A DNA stretch of 64,000 nucleotides from Methanomassiliicoccales archaeon (lineage in GTDB: Archaea > Thermoplasmatota > Thermoplasmata > Methanomassiliicoccales > UBA472). The stretch covers positions 30,038 through 94,037 of the forward strand of contig DASXVU010000003.1 in the NCBI GenBank assembly GCA_036504055.1, given 5' to 3'. The notes beneath the pieces were generated by a model. It did not search any database. It was given only the letters and a program-made list of their open reading frames with translations, and had not been told where the DNA came from. This document shows positions 35,897-43,951 of the stretch, in pieces. A program made the translations under genes and the position numbers. Position 1 is the first letter of the stretch. The number at the start of each line of letters is the position of its first letter.

Positions 35897-37429
35897 TCAG
35901 TTCAGATCTTCCTTGGTCCAGACATCGACGCTGCTGGGCTGCTTGGTTATGTTGCCCATCTTGGTGCCGACGAGTGTCCCTATCTTCTGTTCCGCCGCTA
36001 TATCAAGTATCCTCTGGGTGACGATACCGTCGAAGACGACTGCGGAAATGGGCTCGGTCTCGGCCTTGAGGGTGTTGACCAGCTCTTTCACCGGCACCTC
36101 CTTGCGGACCGCGCCCAGCGGGTCCATGATCTTCGCCTTGGAGGTGGACGACAGCTCGTTGATCATGCCGCGGTACTTCTCCTGGGCGGCAGACAGCTTC
36201 TTGGCCTTCTCCGAGCTCTCGGAAGGCATCTCTGGTGCTGCCTCTGCCGGCATCGGCGGGGCCCTCTCCTCGCGCCTCTCGTAGCGGTCTCCGCCACGGC
36301 CGCGCGGTTCCTCGCGCCTCTCGGGGCGGCGTTCCTCGCGCTCCTGCCTGGGTGCGGGTGCCTCGCGGCGTTGCTCCTGGCGGGGGCGTTCCTCGCGCCT
36401 CTCCTGCCGGGGGCGCTCCTCACGGCGTTCCTCGCGCTCCTGCCTGGGTGCCGGGGCCTCTGCCGGCTTCTCGAAGGGCTTCTCCTCGACGTCCGTCTTG
36501 TCCTCGATGGCGCGCTCCGCCTTGTCCTCCTTCTGGAAGCGTTCCAGCTTCTCTGCCTTGTCGGACCGGCCGTTCTTCTTCTCGGTCCCGTCCGCCTCAA
36601 GCCCGAACATCTCCATGAACTGCTCGCCCGGGATCTTGTTGCGCAGGCACTTCATGATCTGCTTCTGGGTCAGCTCCTCGACCTCATGGGCACGCGGCGC
36701 ACGGGCCACGAAGTCCACCTCGGCCACCTGGAACAGTTCCCTGAGGATGAGCTCTCCGCCCCGGTCCCCGTCCACGAACGCGGTGATGACGCGCTCCTTG
36801 GACAGCTCCATGATGGTCTTCGGGATGTTTGTACCCTCGACAGCGATGGCGTTCTTTATGCCAGATTTCAGCAGGTTGAGCACATCGGAGCGCCCTTCCA
36901 CTACGATTATGGCATCAGAGTCCGGGACGTTCGGTCCGGCGGGCAGACGTTCCTTGCCGTAGTAGATGACCTCTTCGACCTGCACCGACTGCCTGACGCT
37001 CTCGGTCAGGTCCACGCCGCTGGTCTTGGACTGCTTGATCAGTTCGGTCAGCAGCTCACGGGCACGGTCGATGATCTTGGCGCGCTTGACGACGCGTACA
37101 TCCTCGATCGACTCCACGGTGATCTTGGCCTTGCATGGTCCTACCCGGTCAATGGTCTCGAGGGCCGAGGCCAATATGACGGTCTCGACCTGGTCCAGGC
37201 TTGACGGGATGAGGATCTCGCCTTCGGATTTGCCCTGCTTCGAGTGCACATCGACCTCGATCCTTCCGATCCGGCCGCTTTTCTGCAAATCTCTGAGATC
37301 AAGTTCGTCACCGAGCAGACCTTCGGTCTGTCCAAAAATTGCACCCACTACGTCCGGCTTTTCAACGATGCCATCAGCGTTGAGCCTCGCCTTCACCAGG
37401 TACTTAGTGGTGCTGGGATCAATGTTCAT
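35897..37429 (-). CDS. dnaG: DnaG-type primase (Toprim), archaeal
   Basis: This 510-residue protein has the archaeal DnaG pattern: an N-terminal conserved domain, then a Toprim core with VVEGRSDVLNLLKSG and FVDGDRGGELIL at about 180-235 (catalytic Glu and Asp pair). A helical C-terminal region follows. Archaeal DnaG is reported mainly as an exosome component with poly(A)-rich RNA-binding activity, and primase activity has been described. A long Arg/Glu/Pro-rich linker (roughly residues 315-380) with repeated ERREERPRQ-like units makes it longer than typical members. ATG 37429 has GAGGTGA upstream. Confidence 0.95.
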   Translation of the reverse strand: MNIDPSTTKYLVKARLNADGIVEKPDVVGAIFGQTEGLLGDELDLRDLQKSGRIGRIEVDVHSKQGKSEGEILIPSSLDQVETVILASALETIDRVGPCKAKITVESIEDVRVVKRAKIIDRARELLTELIKQSKTSGVDLTESVRQSVQVEEVIYYGKERLPAGPNVPDSDAIIVVEGRSDVLNLLKSGIKNAIAVEGTNIPKTIMELSKERVITAFVDGDRGGELILRELFQVAEVDFVARAPRAHEVEELTQKQIMKCLRNKIPGEQFMEMFGLEADGTEKKNGRSDKAEKLERFQKEDKAERAIEDKTDVEEKPFEKPAEAPAPRQEREERREERPRQERREERPRQEQRREAPAPRQEREERRPERREEPRGRGGDRYERREERAPPMPAEAAPEMPSESSEKAKKLSAAQEKYRGMINELSSTSKAKIMDPLGAVRKEVPVKELVNTLKAETEPISAVVFDGIVTQRILDIAAEQKIGTLVGTKMGNITKQPSSVDVWTKEDLN

Positions 37430-37600
37430 TATTAATTCACCTCATTTCCTGGAAAATCCGCTACACTCTCAATACCAGCCGCAATATCCTCCACGGAAGC
37501 CTTGCTTTAGCGCTCCCGCAGGCATGCCATTCTTTGGTGAGTCCCGCTTAGACGGGGGTGAATGGGTTGTGATAGTGAAGATGTGATATCGGAAAGCGTG
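37430..37600 (+). mobile_element. Possible relic of an IS200/IS605 tnpB 3' end
   Basis: Between dnaG and cbiP, the plus strand can be read as a TnpB-like C-terminal tail (TSRNILHGSLALALPQACH, ending SLVSPA) with a stop at 37549-37551. The stop overlaps a hairpin CCCG-N6-CGGG at 37543-37556, followed by GGGTGAATGG. That layout resembles the right end and guide-RNA hairpin of IS605-family elements. There is no tnpB body, left end or transposase. The resemblance is by memory and short; it could be chance. Confidence 0.3.
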
Positions 37601-37818
37601 GTGCTTTTCCGGAACCTGAAGTATGCAACGGCACTTATATAAGTTTCGCCGATTGAAACGCCGTTAATGGTGCTTGATTAAACTAACGAACATTCGTATT
37701 GCACCTGGTTCCAGCATGCTTCACTATGCCTTCCTTCAACGATTCCGAGATACTTTAATAATCGTCATTGCATACTGCATCCGCTGCTTTTATTGGATGA
37801 TTCATCCAACTCAGAAGC
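37601..37818 (+). promoter_or_regulatory. Promoter region for cbiP; remainder of the dnaG-cbiP gap
   Basis: A TATA-like CTTTTATTGG at 37786-37795 lies about 27 nt before ATG 37819, consistent with a leaderless cbiP. An extra palindromic ACTTATATAAGT at 37633-37644 could be a second TATA box or an operator. The stretch 37594-37616 holds an imperfect hairpin with CGGAAAGC/GCTTTTCCG arms. I see no gene in it. Confidence 0.45.
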
Positions 37819-39666
37819 ATGCAGGAGACGGGGTCGGAAATGCGTAACTTCGTGGAAAAGATCGCCGAGGAACTCGCCGCCGGGGACATAGGCACCAATT
37901 CCTCGTGCGATTGGTATCACTGCCATTTCAAAGGGCAGAACTGTTCCTTCTGCTTCTGCCCCTTCTATCCCTGCATGGATGGCGATCTAGGAGAGATGGT
38001 CAAAGGCAAGAAGGGCCCGGTGTGGAGTTGTCAGGAATGTTTTTGGATGCACCGGCACGATGTCGCTGCCGATTTCCTCAAAGAGATGGGTGGGCGGACT
38101 TATGACCAAGTCTCGCAAGAAGAACTGACGGAGATCAAGGCACGGCTCGAGTCCCGGCATCTCAAGAAGGCAAAACGCCTGATGGTCATGGGAGCGACCT
38201 CCGGAGCCGGTAAGTCGCTCATGTGCACTGCCTTCTGCCGTATCTTTTCCAACATGGGCTATACGGTGGTCCCGTTCAAGGCCCAGAACATGTCCCTCAA
38301 CTCGGTGGTCACCGATGATGGAGAGGAGATCGCCCGTGCCCAGGAACTTCAGGCCAGGGGAGCGAGGATAAAGCCCAACAGCCACATGAACCCGATACTG
38401 CTGAAGCCGAAGGGAGATTCAGTATCTCAGGTCATCGTGGAAGGCCGCCCCTATAGGGACATGGACGTGAAGCAATACTACGGAGAGTTCACAGACATCG
38501 AAGGTGTGGAGATCGTTAGGCGCAACATCGGGCTGCTGTCCAAGACCTCCGACCTTATCGTCATCGAAGGTGCGGGAAGCCCGGCCGAGATCAACATGTC
38601 CGAGCATGATATCGTCAACATGCGCACGGCAGAGATCGCCGAGGCAAGCTGCATCCTGGTGGTCAACATCGAGTGGGGCGGGGCGTTCGCCTACATGTAC
38701 GGAACGCTCATGCTGCTGCCCGAGGAACAGCGGAGGATGTTCAAAGGCATCATTGTCACCAACATGCACGGTTCAGCCGAATCGCTTGCCGAAGGCTTCG
38801 AGGAGATCGAACGCCTGACCGGTGTTCCGGTCCTTGGGGTCGTGCCGCACATCGACCTTGACCTTCCTGACGAGGATTCGATGTTCCTCGGTGACCGGAG
38901 GAAGGAGGGTTCGATCGTCGTCGGTGTCGTGCGTCTCCCGAGGATATCCAATTTCACCGATTTTGACGCCCTGTCATTGGAACCGGGCGTGGTGGTCCGT
39001 TTCCTGGACGATGCGTCGGAGGTGAACGAATGCGCCGCCCTGATCATTCCTGGCACGAAGAACACCATCGACGACCTGACCTGGATGAGGGAAAAGGGCT
39101 TCGACGCAGCGATCTGTTCGGTCAGGGGCAAGGTCCCGATCCTGGGCGTATGCGGAGGCTTCCAGATGCTGGGAACCGAGCTTAGGGACGAACAGGGCCT
39201 GGAAGGCAAGGAGTCAGGGACCACCGAGGGACTGGGCCTATTGGATGTTGTTACTAGCTTCGACTCTTATGACAAGAGGACCGTCCAGGTCACCGGACTG
39301 ATCGTGGGGCAGGAGAACCTCGGCCCGGTGCGTGGATATGAGATACACATGGGTATGACCGATCGCGGCCTTTCACCTCCTTTGTTCGACATCGAGGACT
39401 TCGCGGGAAAGCATTCGGACGGTGCGGTATCGGCCGACGGCATGGTCATGGGTTCATACCTCCACGGATCGTTCGACCTGCCCGCGTTCCGCAGGTTCTT
39501 CCTTTCGAAGGCCTGCAGGAGCGACACCGAGGTAAAGGACGACTCTCCGGCCAAGGACTATGATGCCTCCGTGGACGAAAGCATCGAACGCATCGCCGCG
39601 GCCTTAAAAGGCTCCTTGGACATGGGCAAAGTGTATAGGATGCTCGGCTTGGGGGAAGGGAAATGA
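37819..39666 (+). CDS. cbiP: Cobyric acid synthase CbiP fused to an N-terminal Cys-rich domain
   Basis: This 615-residue protein begins with a Cys-rich small domain (Cys 30, 35, 42, 45, 47, 52, 71, 74, with WSCQECFWMHRHDVAADFL). A full CbiP/CobQ follows: P-loop GATSGAGKS, the SLNSVVT and GAGSPAEIN segments, then a class-I amidotransferase domain with GVCGGFQMLG (nucleophile Cys) and GSYLHGSFD (His). CbiP amidates four carboxylates of the corrin ring during cobamide synthesis. ATG 37819 fits a leaderless start. The Cys-rich domain could bind zinc or cobalt; that is inference. It overlaps the next gene by 4 nt. Confidence 0.9.
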   Translation: MQETGSEMRNFVEKIAEELAAGDIGTNSSCDWYHCHFKGQNCSFCFCPFYPCMDGDLGEMVKGKKGPVWSCQECFWMHRHDVAADFLKEMGGRTYDQVSQEELTEIKARLESRHLKKAKRLMVMGATSGAGKSLMCTAFCRIFSNMGYTVVPFKAQNMSLNSVVTDDGEEIARAQELQARGARIKPNSHMNPILLKPKGDSVSQVIVEGRPYRDMDVKQYYGEFTDIEGVEIVRRNIGLLSKTSDLIVIEGAGSPAEINMSEHDIVNMRTAEIAEASCILVVNIEWGGAFAYMYGTLMLLPEEQRRMFKGIIVTNMHGSAESLAEGFEEIERLTGVPVLGVVPHIDLDLPDEDSMFLGDRRKEGSIVVGVVRLPRISNFTDFDALSLEPGVVVRFLDDASEVNECAALIIPGTKNTIDDLTWMREKGFDAAICSVRGKVPILGVCGGFQMLGTELRDEQGLEGKESGTTEGLGLLDVVTSFDSYDKRTVQVTGLIVGQENLGPVRGYEIHMGMTDRGLSPPLFDIEDFAGKHSDGAVSADGMVMGSYLHGSFDLPAFRRFFLSKACRSDTEVKDDSPAKDYDASVDESIERIAAALKGSLDMGKVYRMLGLGEGK

Positions 39667-40514
39667 CCCGCAAGGTGATGTTCCAGGGCACCTCTTCCGG
39701 CGTGGGCAAGACGCTTTTGACCGCCGGGGTCTGCCGCTATCTGCAGAGGCAAGGCAGGGACGTTGCCCCGTATAAGACCCTGAACCTGTCACTAAATTCG
39801 TTCGTGACGAGCGATGGTGGGGAGATCGGCATATCCCAGGCATTCCAGGCATGGGCCTGCGGCATCGAGCCGACCACCGACATGAATCCAGTCCTGCTCA
39901 AGCCGAAGGGTGAGGGCGGTCTTCAGGTCATTCTCAAGGGAAGGCCATATGTCGACGTGAACCGACAACGAGGAGTAGAGCGCGAGGTGTTCCTGGAAGC
40001 GATCGGGGATTGCTTCGGAAGGCTGTCAGCAGCACACGGCAACATCGTCCTGGAAGGCTCTGGATCGCCCGCGGAGATCAACCTGAGGAGGCATGAGGTG
40101 GCCAACATGACCACAGCCCAGATGACCAGGAGCCCGGTCATCCTTATTGGCGACATCGAAAAGGGCGGGGTGTTCGCGGCACTGTACGGAACTTATCGCC
40201 TGCTCCAGGAAGAGCACAAGCGCCTGGTCAAAGGTTTCGTCATCAACCGGTTCCGGGGCGATGGTTCGATACTGGGGAAAGGGATCGACCGTCTCGAAAA
40301 GGAGATGGGGGTGCCCTGCCTGGGCGTTCTCCCATACCTGCGGATGCGGTTCCCGGAGGAGGACAGTCTTTCGATGTCCACCGGATGCTCTGGGGCCGGA
40401 GATGACATCAGGAAGGTATGGATGTCGAACCTGGACCGGTTCGTTGATGAGGCTTTATCCCAAATGGACCTGGATACTCTTGAGAACATCATGACCAGGG
40501 GAGCAGGGACCTGA
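39663..40514 (+). CDS. CbiP-like ATP-binding domain protein lacking the amidotransferase domain
   Basis: This 283-residue protein is related to the ATPase half of CbiP: QGTSSGVGKT at residues 7-16, TLNLSLNSFVTSDGGEIG, MNPVLLKPKGEGG, EGSGSPAEINLR and DIEKGGVFAALYG. It ends after LPYLRMRFPEEDSL plus a short unique tail, so there is no glutaminase Cys-His-Glu triad. Usual CbiP is near 490 residues. It may work with the complete upstream copy, use free ammonia, or be a decaying duplicate; its uninterrupted frame argues against simple decay. Confidence 0.82.
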   Translation: MTRKVMFQGTSSGVGKTLLTAGVCRYLQRQGRDVAPYKTLNLSLNSFVTSDGGEIGISQAFQAWACGIEPTTDMNPVLLKPKGEGGLQVILKGRPYVDVNRQRGVEREVFLEAIGDCFGRLSAAHGNIVLEGSGSPAEINLRRHEVANMTTAQMTRSPVILIGDIEKGGVFAALYGTYRLLQEEHKRLVKGFVINRFRGDGSILGKGIDRLEKEMGVPCLGVLPYLRMRFPEEDSLSMSTGCSGAGDDIRKVWMSNLDRFVDEALSQMDLDTLENIMTRGAGT

Positions 40515-40559
40515 CCCTTCTTCGTCGAGTGATATCGGTTCACAACATGTTCTTTATTG

Positions 40560-40574
40560 ATATCGATTCGATAT
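40560..40574. promoter_or_regulatory. Perfect palindrome upstream of the TBP gene
   Basis: ATATCGATTCGATAT is a 7-1-7 inverted repeat lying in the 125-nt gap before the TBP-family gene, 66 nt upstream of its start. It overlaps a TTTATTGATATC that could be a TATA box. A related GATATCGG occurs at 40531-40538. A regulator binding site is inferred. Confidence 0.35.
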
Positions 40575-40639
40575 TTCGCTTCGATCACGCTTAACAACCT
40601 CGACTGCAAATAGTCGTCTTGGTCTTCTCTTCCCGAGGG

Positions 40640-41194
40640 ATGAAGATTTCCAATTACTGCATCCAGAACATGGTGGCATCTGCAAATTTTGGTATGGAAC
40701 TAGATCTCAGGAGCCTCTGCCTCAATCTCTCAGGGGCAGAGTACGACCCCGAATCCTTCCCTGGACTGATCTACAGGCTGAAAGTACCCAAGACAGCGAC
40801 GCTCATATTTCGGAGCGGAAAGGCGGTATGCACCGGCGCCCGGACGCTGGAGCAGGTCAAATGCGCCATCGAGACGGTGGCTCAGAATGTCAGGAAGACC
40901 GGCGTAATGATCACCGACCACCCCCCCTTCGAGGTCCAGAACATCGTTGCCTCGGCAGATCTCGGACATTCAGTTAATCTCACCACAGTGGTGATATCTC
41001 TAGGACTTGACCGGGTGGAATACGAACCGGAGGTGTTTCCCGGTATGGTCTACCGTCTGACCGATCCAAAGGTCGTGATCCTTCTCTTCGGGTCAGGAAA
41101 GCTGGTATGCACAGGGGCAAGAAAACCGCAGGACGTCGAGGACGCCGTGGAAAAATTGAGAAATGAGCTGGAATGCTCTGGATTGCTGAATTGA
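40640..41194 (+). CDS. tbp: TATA-binding protein family member
   Basis: This 184-residue protein has two direct TBP repeats: QNMVASANFG to LIFRSGKAVCTGARTLEQV, and QNIVASADLGHSVNL to LLFGSGKLVCTGARKPQDV, with YDPESFPGLIYRL and YEPEVFPGMVYRL in the respective middles. TBP places TFB and RNA polymerase at promoters. The first repeat is unusual: extra residues before the core (MKISNYC) and ANFGMELDLRSLCLNL in place of the usual VASTDLG-x-LDL segment. It is therefore perhaps an accessory TBP, not the main copy. ATG 40640 is used; TTG 40619 is also open. Confidence 0.9.
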   Translation: MKISNYCIQNMVASANFGMELDLRSLCLNLSGAEYDPESFPGLIYRLKVPKTATLIFRSGKAVCTGARTLEQVKCAIETVAQNVRKTGVMITDHPPFEVQNIVASADLGHSVNLTTVVISLGLDRVEYEPEVFPGMVYRLTDPKVVILLFGSGKLVCTGARKPQDVEDAVEKLRNELECSGLLN

Positions 41195-41211
41195 GATGAG
41201 GCCGCTGCTGA

Positions 41212-41421
41212 TCAACCACCGGACGCCACCCTTATCACTTTGAGGGTCTCCCCTGCACGTATCGTTTCGGTGATCGGCACTGGCGATTTTCCCCGAAGCA
41301 CGATGTGCGCGTCAGCGAAGAGATTCATATGTTCCAGGACATCCGATACCTTCGAACCCTCTGGCAACTTGACAATGGTAGCGGTTCCCCGGTGCTCGAC
41401 GGTCACTGAGATCTCGGACAT
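41212..41421 (-). CDS. MoaD/ThiS-like ubiquitin-fold protein (SAMP candidate)
   Basis: This 69-residue beta-grasp protein ends in Gly-Gly (VIRVASGG), the signature of sulfur carriers MoaD/ThiS and of small archaeal modifier proteins. It runs MSEISVTVEHRGTATIVKLP, a helical SDVLEHMNL segment and PVPITETIRAGETLKVI. It could carry sulfur for tRNA thiolation or cofactor synthesis or be conjugated to proteins; an E1-like partner is not in the window. ATG 41421. It converges with the TBP gene. Confidence 0.85.
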   Translation of the reverse strand: MSEISVTVEHRGTATIVKLPEGSKVSDVLEHMNLFADAHIVLRGKSPVPITETIRAGETLKVIRVASGG

Positions 41422-41512
41422 CGTTCCCAGGTATGCACTGCTCCTCTAATCAGCTTGGTGGTGGTTGCCGGTTCGCTAAACTAAAATAGAGGAAAGTCAT
41501 CAGCATGATTAG

Positions 41513-41624
41513 GCCGAGGTAGCCCAGTCCGGTAAGGCGGTAGCCTCGAATCGCCGACAAACGGCGTTCGCGAGAGAGCTACTGGTGTTTCACCTCGGGA
41601 GTTCAAATCTCCTCCTCGGCGCCA
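41513..41624 (+). tRNA. tRNA-Ser (CGA) with a 26-nt intron
   Basis: The acceptor stem GCCGAGG (41513-41519) pairs fully with CCTCGGC (41614-41620), followed by discriminator G and an encoded CCA. D arm, a long variable arm (GGTG-TTT-CACC) and T arm fit a class II serine tRNA. Anticodon CGA is at 41547-41549. An intron at 41551-41576 sits after position 37. It forms a canonical bulge-helix-bulge: bulges AAT and AGA flank a 4-bp helix CTCG/CGAG, with cuts expected after the second base of each bulge. Exons total 86 nt with CCA. Confidence 0.93.
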
Positions 41625-41782
41625 TTCCTTCTTCAGTCTCTTCAAGGTCATCGATTTACCTTCCTCGAAACACGAGTGAGATCTGGCACGGCTTCACAGA
41701 AAGATCGATCTCAAATTCCATAGGAATGACATAAGGTTCAGGTGACCGGATATGTTCCGACGGTCGAGAATTGATCAAAAAT

Positions 41783-42367
41783 TCAGGGACCAGTTCTATT
41801 GGTGACCAATTTCTTCCCGGATTCAAAGAAACCTTTTCCCAGCACTGTGTCCTGGAACCTGGTTGCGAATGCTTCTGATGAAGCATAGAGATCCTCCTTG
41901 AAATTGGACATTATGTAGTCCTCGAATTGCTTGTACACTTTCATGTCCTCCTTGTCATCCATCTTGGACTCAATGCCAGGGAAGATGACGTCCTCTTCCT
42001 TTTGGATGTGGGCGGCCATATGCTCGACCAGCTTGCCTGCGTTCTCATAGAAGGCTGCATCATCTCCGCCGGGGCGGACGAACGTAAGCATCCCCTGGGC
42101 AAGCAATCTGGCTATCCTGTGGTCCTCGAACAGCTGCTGAAGGTCTTCGGTATGCTCCGGATCGGCGCACATTGCTGCCGGGAAAAGGAACCGTTCCTCC
42201 TTGCCATGATGGAAATGGTCCATGAACATGAGCAAGAACTCGATCCCCTCTGTGGCTATCTGCCGGTGTTTGTCGATCGATTTCTTTTCCACAATATCCT
42301 TGTAAACGTCCAGGACCTGACGCAGGATGCCGTGATCGTATGATAACAGAGTGATCGAGGCCTTCAT
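41783..42367 (-). CDS. Hemerythrin (HHE) domain protein
   Basis: This 194-residue protein has a hemerythrin-like four-helix bundle with the diiron ligands visible: SYDHGILRQVL, DHFHHGKEERFLFP (H-x3-E), EDHRIARLL and HMAAHIQKEEDVIFP (H-x3-E). Such proteins bind oxygen, nitric oxide or iron, or sense redox state. ATG 42367 lies about 26 nt after a TATA-like TTGAATATCC and begins at the conserved core; TTG 42397 is possible. A C-terminal helical extension follows the HHE region. It stands alone. Confidence 0.88.
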   Translation of the reverse strand: MKASITLLSYDHGILRQVLDVYKDIVEKKSIDKHRQIATEGIEFLLMFMDHFHHGKEERFLFPAAMCADPEHTEDLQQLFEDHRIARLLAQGMLTFVRPGGDDAAFYENAGKLVEHMAAHIQKEEDVIFPGIESKMDDKEDMKVYKQFEDYIMSNFKEDLYASSEAFATRFQDTVLGKGFFESGKKLVTNRTGP

Positions 42368-42558
42368 GATATTGACTACGATTTCCCGGATATTCAACGA
42401 TTTCCGTTCAAATGGAATCTCGTTTCACCAGGTACCAGCGAATGTTCAGACAGTCATCATTACGAAAAACGGACTAAGATCGAGTTAATGTTCCGGATTG
42501 TTCAACAATGGATGGGAGGAATCGCTATCCTCCCGGAATGGCATCTCTTTGATTAGGC

Positions 42559-42846
42559 TCAGATCAGGATGCGATATCCTTCGGAAAGGGCAAGCATCGA
42601 GTCCCTGGTGATACCAAGGTACATGGCCTTCGTCTTTGCCCGCCGGTATGCATTGTTCGCCACCGCTTCGCTGATCTGGAACTTGGACGACAGATCATGG
42701 CTGGTCGCTCCAACGATCTCGCGCCCTATCCAGACTTCAGCTTCCTGAGGGGAAAGCCCTGCATTGAACAGTGTCTTGAACACGACGTTGTCATTGATCT
42801 CCACCGATAACGACCGTATTGCCGAAGCGTAGCTCGCGGATGCCAT
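42559..42846 (-). CDS. Small HTH DNA-binding protein, LuxR/sigma-4-like
   Basis: This 95-residue protein has one helix-turn-helix in its second half (AGLSPQEAEVWIGREIVG, then SHDLSSKFQISEAVANNAYRRA), the GerE/sigma-70 region 4-like pattern. It starts at ATG 42846, about 24 nt past a TATA-like GTTTAAATC on the minus strand. Upstream at 42894-42916 is an inverted repeat CAACTT-N11-AAGTTG, possibly an operator. The region 42847-43150 has no supported gene. Confidence 0.8.
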   Translation of the reverse strand: MASASYASAIRSLSVEINDNVVFKTLFNAGLSPQEAEVWIGREIVGATSHDLSSKFQISEAVANNAYRRAKTKAMYLGITRDSMLALSEGYRILI

Positions 42847-43150
42847 AGAGTTGATGAGAACGTGGTGATTTAAACACTATTTTGTCTAATTGTCAACTTT
42901 TGAAAATAAGAAGTTGCCCAGATGATGTTCCATTGAATGTCATCGATAGGATGGCCATCGTAACTGATCATTATGTCCTGGGGGCGATCAGGATGACTGG
43001 GACTCAGGCGCTCCGAACGGCTCGTGCTAGATCGACTGTTAGAGGTCATGACCGGTTAGGGAAGACAGGGACTTCTGGGACCCCGAGACCTCGATTTTCA
43101 TCTGCCGGCATGATTCTTAGACTGGAAATTAGCAACGATACAAATTAAGG
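42847..43150. other. 304-nt gap without a supported gene
   Basis: Contains the minus-strand HTH gene promoter (TATA at about 42866-42873), the CAACTT/AAGTTG inverted repeat, and AAGG directly before the methyltransferase start at 43151. The plus-strand frame from 42882 has no ribosome binding site and random-looking composition. Confidence 0.4.
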
Positions 43151-43951
43151 ATGAACGGCAGTATGGACCTGGAAGATATGGTCGAGGATGCGAGAAAGAT
43201 TTTCGGCAGTAACGCAAAACGGTATCGAAGAAGCCCGGAGCATGCCCACCAGCAAGTCCTTTCCGGAATGGTGATAATGGCCAACCCGGAACCACATGCC
43301 CTGGTGCTGGACGTTGCCACGGGAACCGGCAATACGGCCAACGCGTTCGCCCCCTTCGTGCGCAGGGTGATCGGAATCGACATCGCTCCTGAGATGGTCG
43401 GGGAGGCCGATGATCAGATCCGGCAGAACGGCGTGCAAAATTTGGACCTTTGCCTGGCCGATGTCATGGCGATGCCCTTCCCCGATTCGACTTTCGACAT
43501 GGTGGTGAGCCGGGGGGCCTCTCATCATTTCACAGATATCAAAGGGGCCTTGGGTGAGATGTCCAGGGTCCTTAGGCCAGGTGGTGTGATGGCCATCGAT
43601 GACCGCATCGTGCCGGAGGATGAAGAGGTTTACCGAACGATGAACATGTTCCACGTCCTGCAGGACCGGTCACATATGAGGGATCACAGGCCAAGCGAAT
43701 GGAAGGCCATGCTCTCCGATGCCGGGTTGGATCCGAAGGAGATGAGGACCTATATTAGGAACCTGCCCCTGGACAGGCTAACTGGCACCGCTGAAGAAGA
43801 AGATGCACAGGAAATCATCCGCCAGGTGAACGGGTTCAGCGAAGAGATGAAGGAGAAGTTCGGATACCGAACGGTCTCTGGTGAGGTCCATATCAATCAC
43901 TGGTTCCTGATGCTCACGGCGGTCAAGAGGATCCCGCCGTCCGGTGAATGA
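43151..43951 (+). CDS. Class I SAM-dependent methyltransferase
   Basis: This 266-residue protein has the SAM-binding motif I LDVATGTGNTANAF, motif II IGIDIAP, the DVMAMPFPDSTFDMVVSR segment and RVLRPGGVMAIDD, as in UbiE/COQ5-like methyltransferases. No substrate is indicated. Start ATG 43151 follows AAGG; ATG 43163 is also possible. Its 3' end overlaps larE, read from the other strand, by 29 nt. No biosynthetic cluster is nearby. Confidence 0.9.
   Translation: MNGSMDLEDMVEDARKIFGSNAKRYRRSPEHAHQQVLSGMVIMANPEPHALVLDVATGTGNTANAFAPFVRRVIGIDIAPEMVGEADDQIRQNGVQNLDLCLADVMAMPFPDSTFDMVVSRGASHHFTDIKGALGEMSRVLRPGGVMAIDDRIVPEDEEVYRTMNMFHVLQDRSHMRDHRPSEWKAMLSDAGLDPKEMRTYIRNLPLDRLTGTAEEEDAQEIIRQVNGFSEEMKEKFGYRTVSGEVHINHWFLMLTAVKRIPPSGE

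Noticed and set aside
36230..36480. Repeated GC-rich segment considered as a CRISPR or VNTR array
   Set aside because: Repeats are irregular, lack spacers and encode the charged DnaG linker in frame.
35885..37204. 439-codon plus-strand frame opposite dnaG
   Set aside because: Leu/His-rich shadow of the biased dnaG sequence; it has no RBS and no recognisable domain.
42882..43148. 88-codon plus-strand frame before the methyltransferase
   Set aside because: No start signal, random composition, and it ends within the methyltransferase leader.
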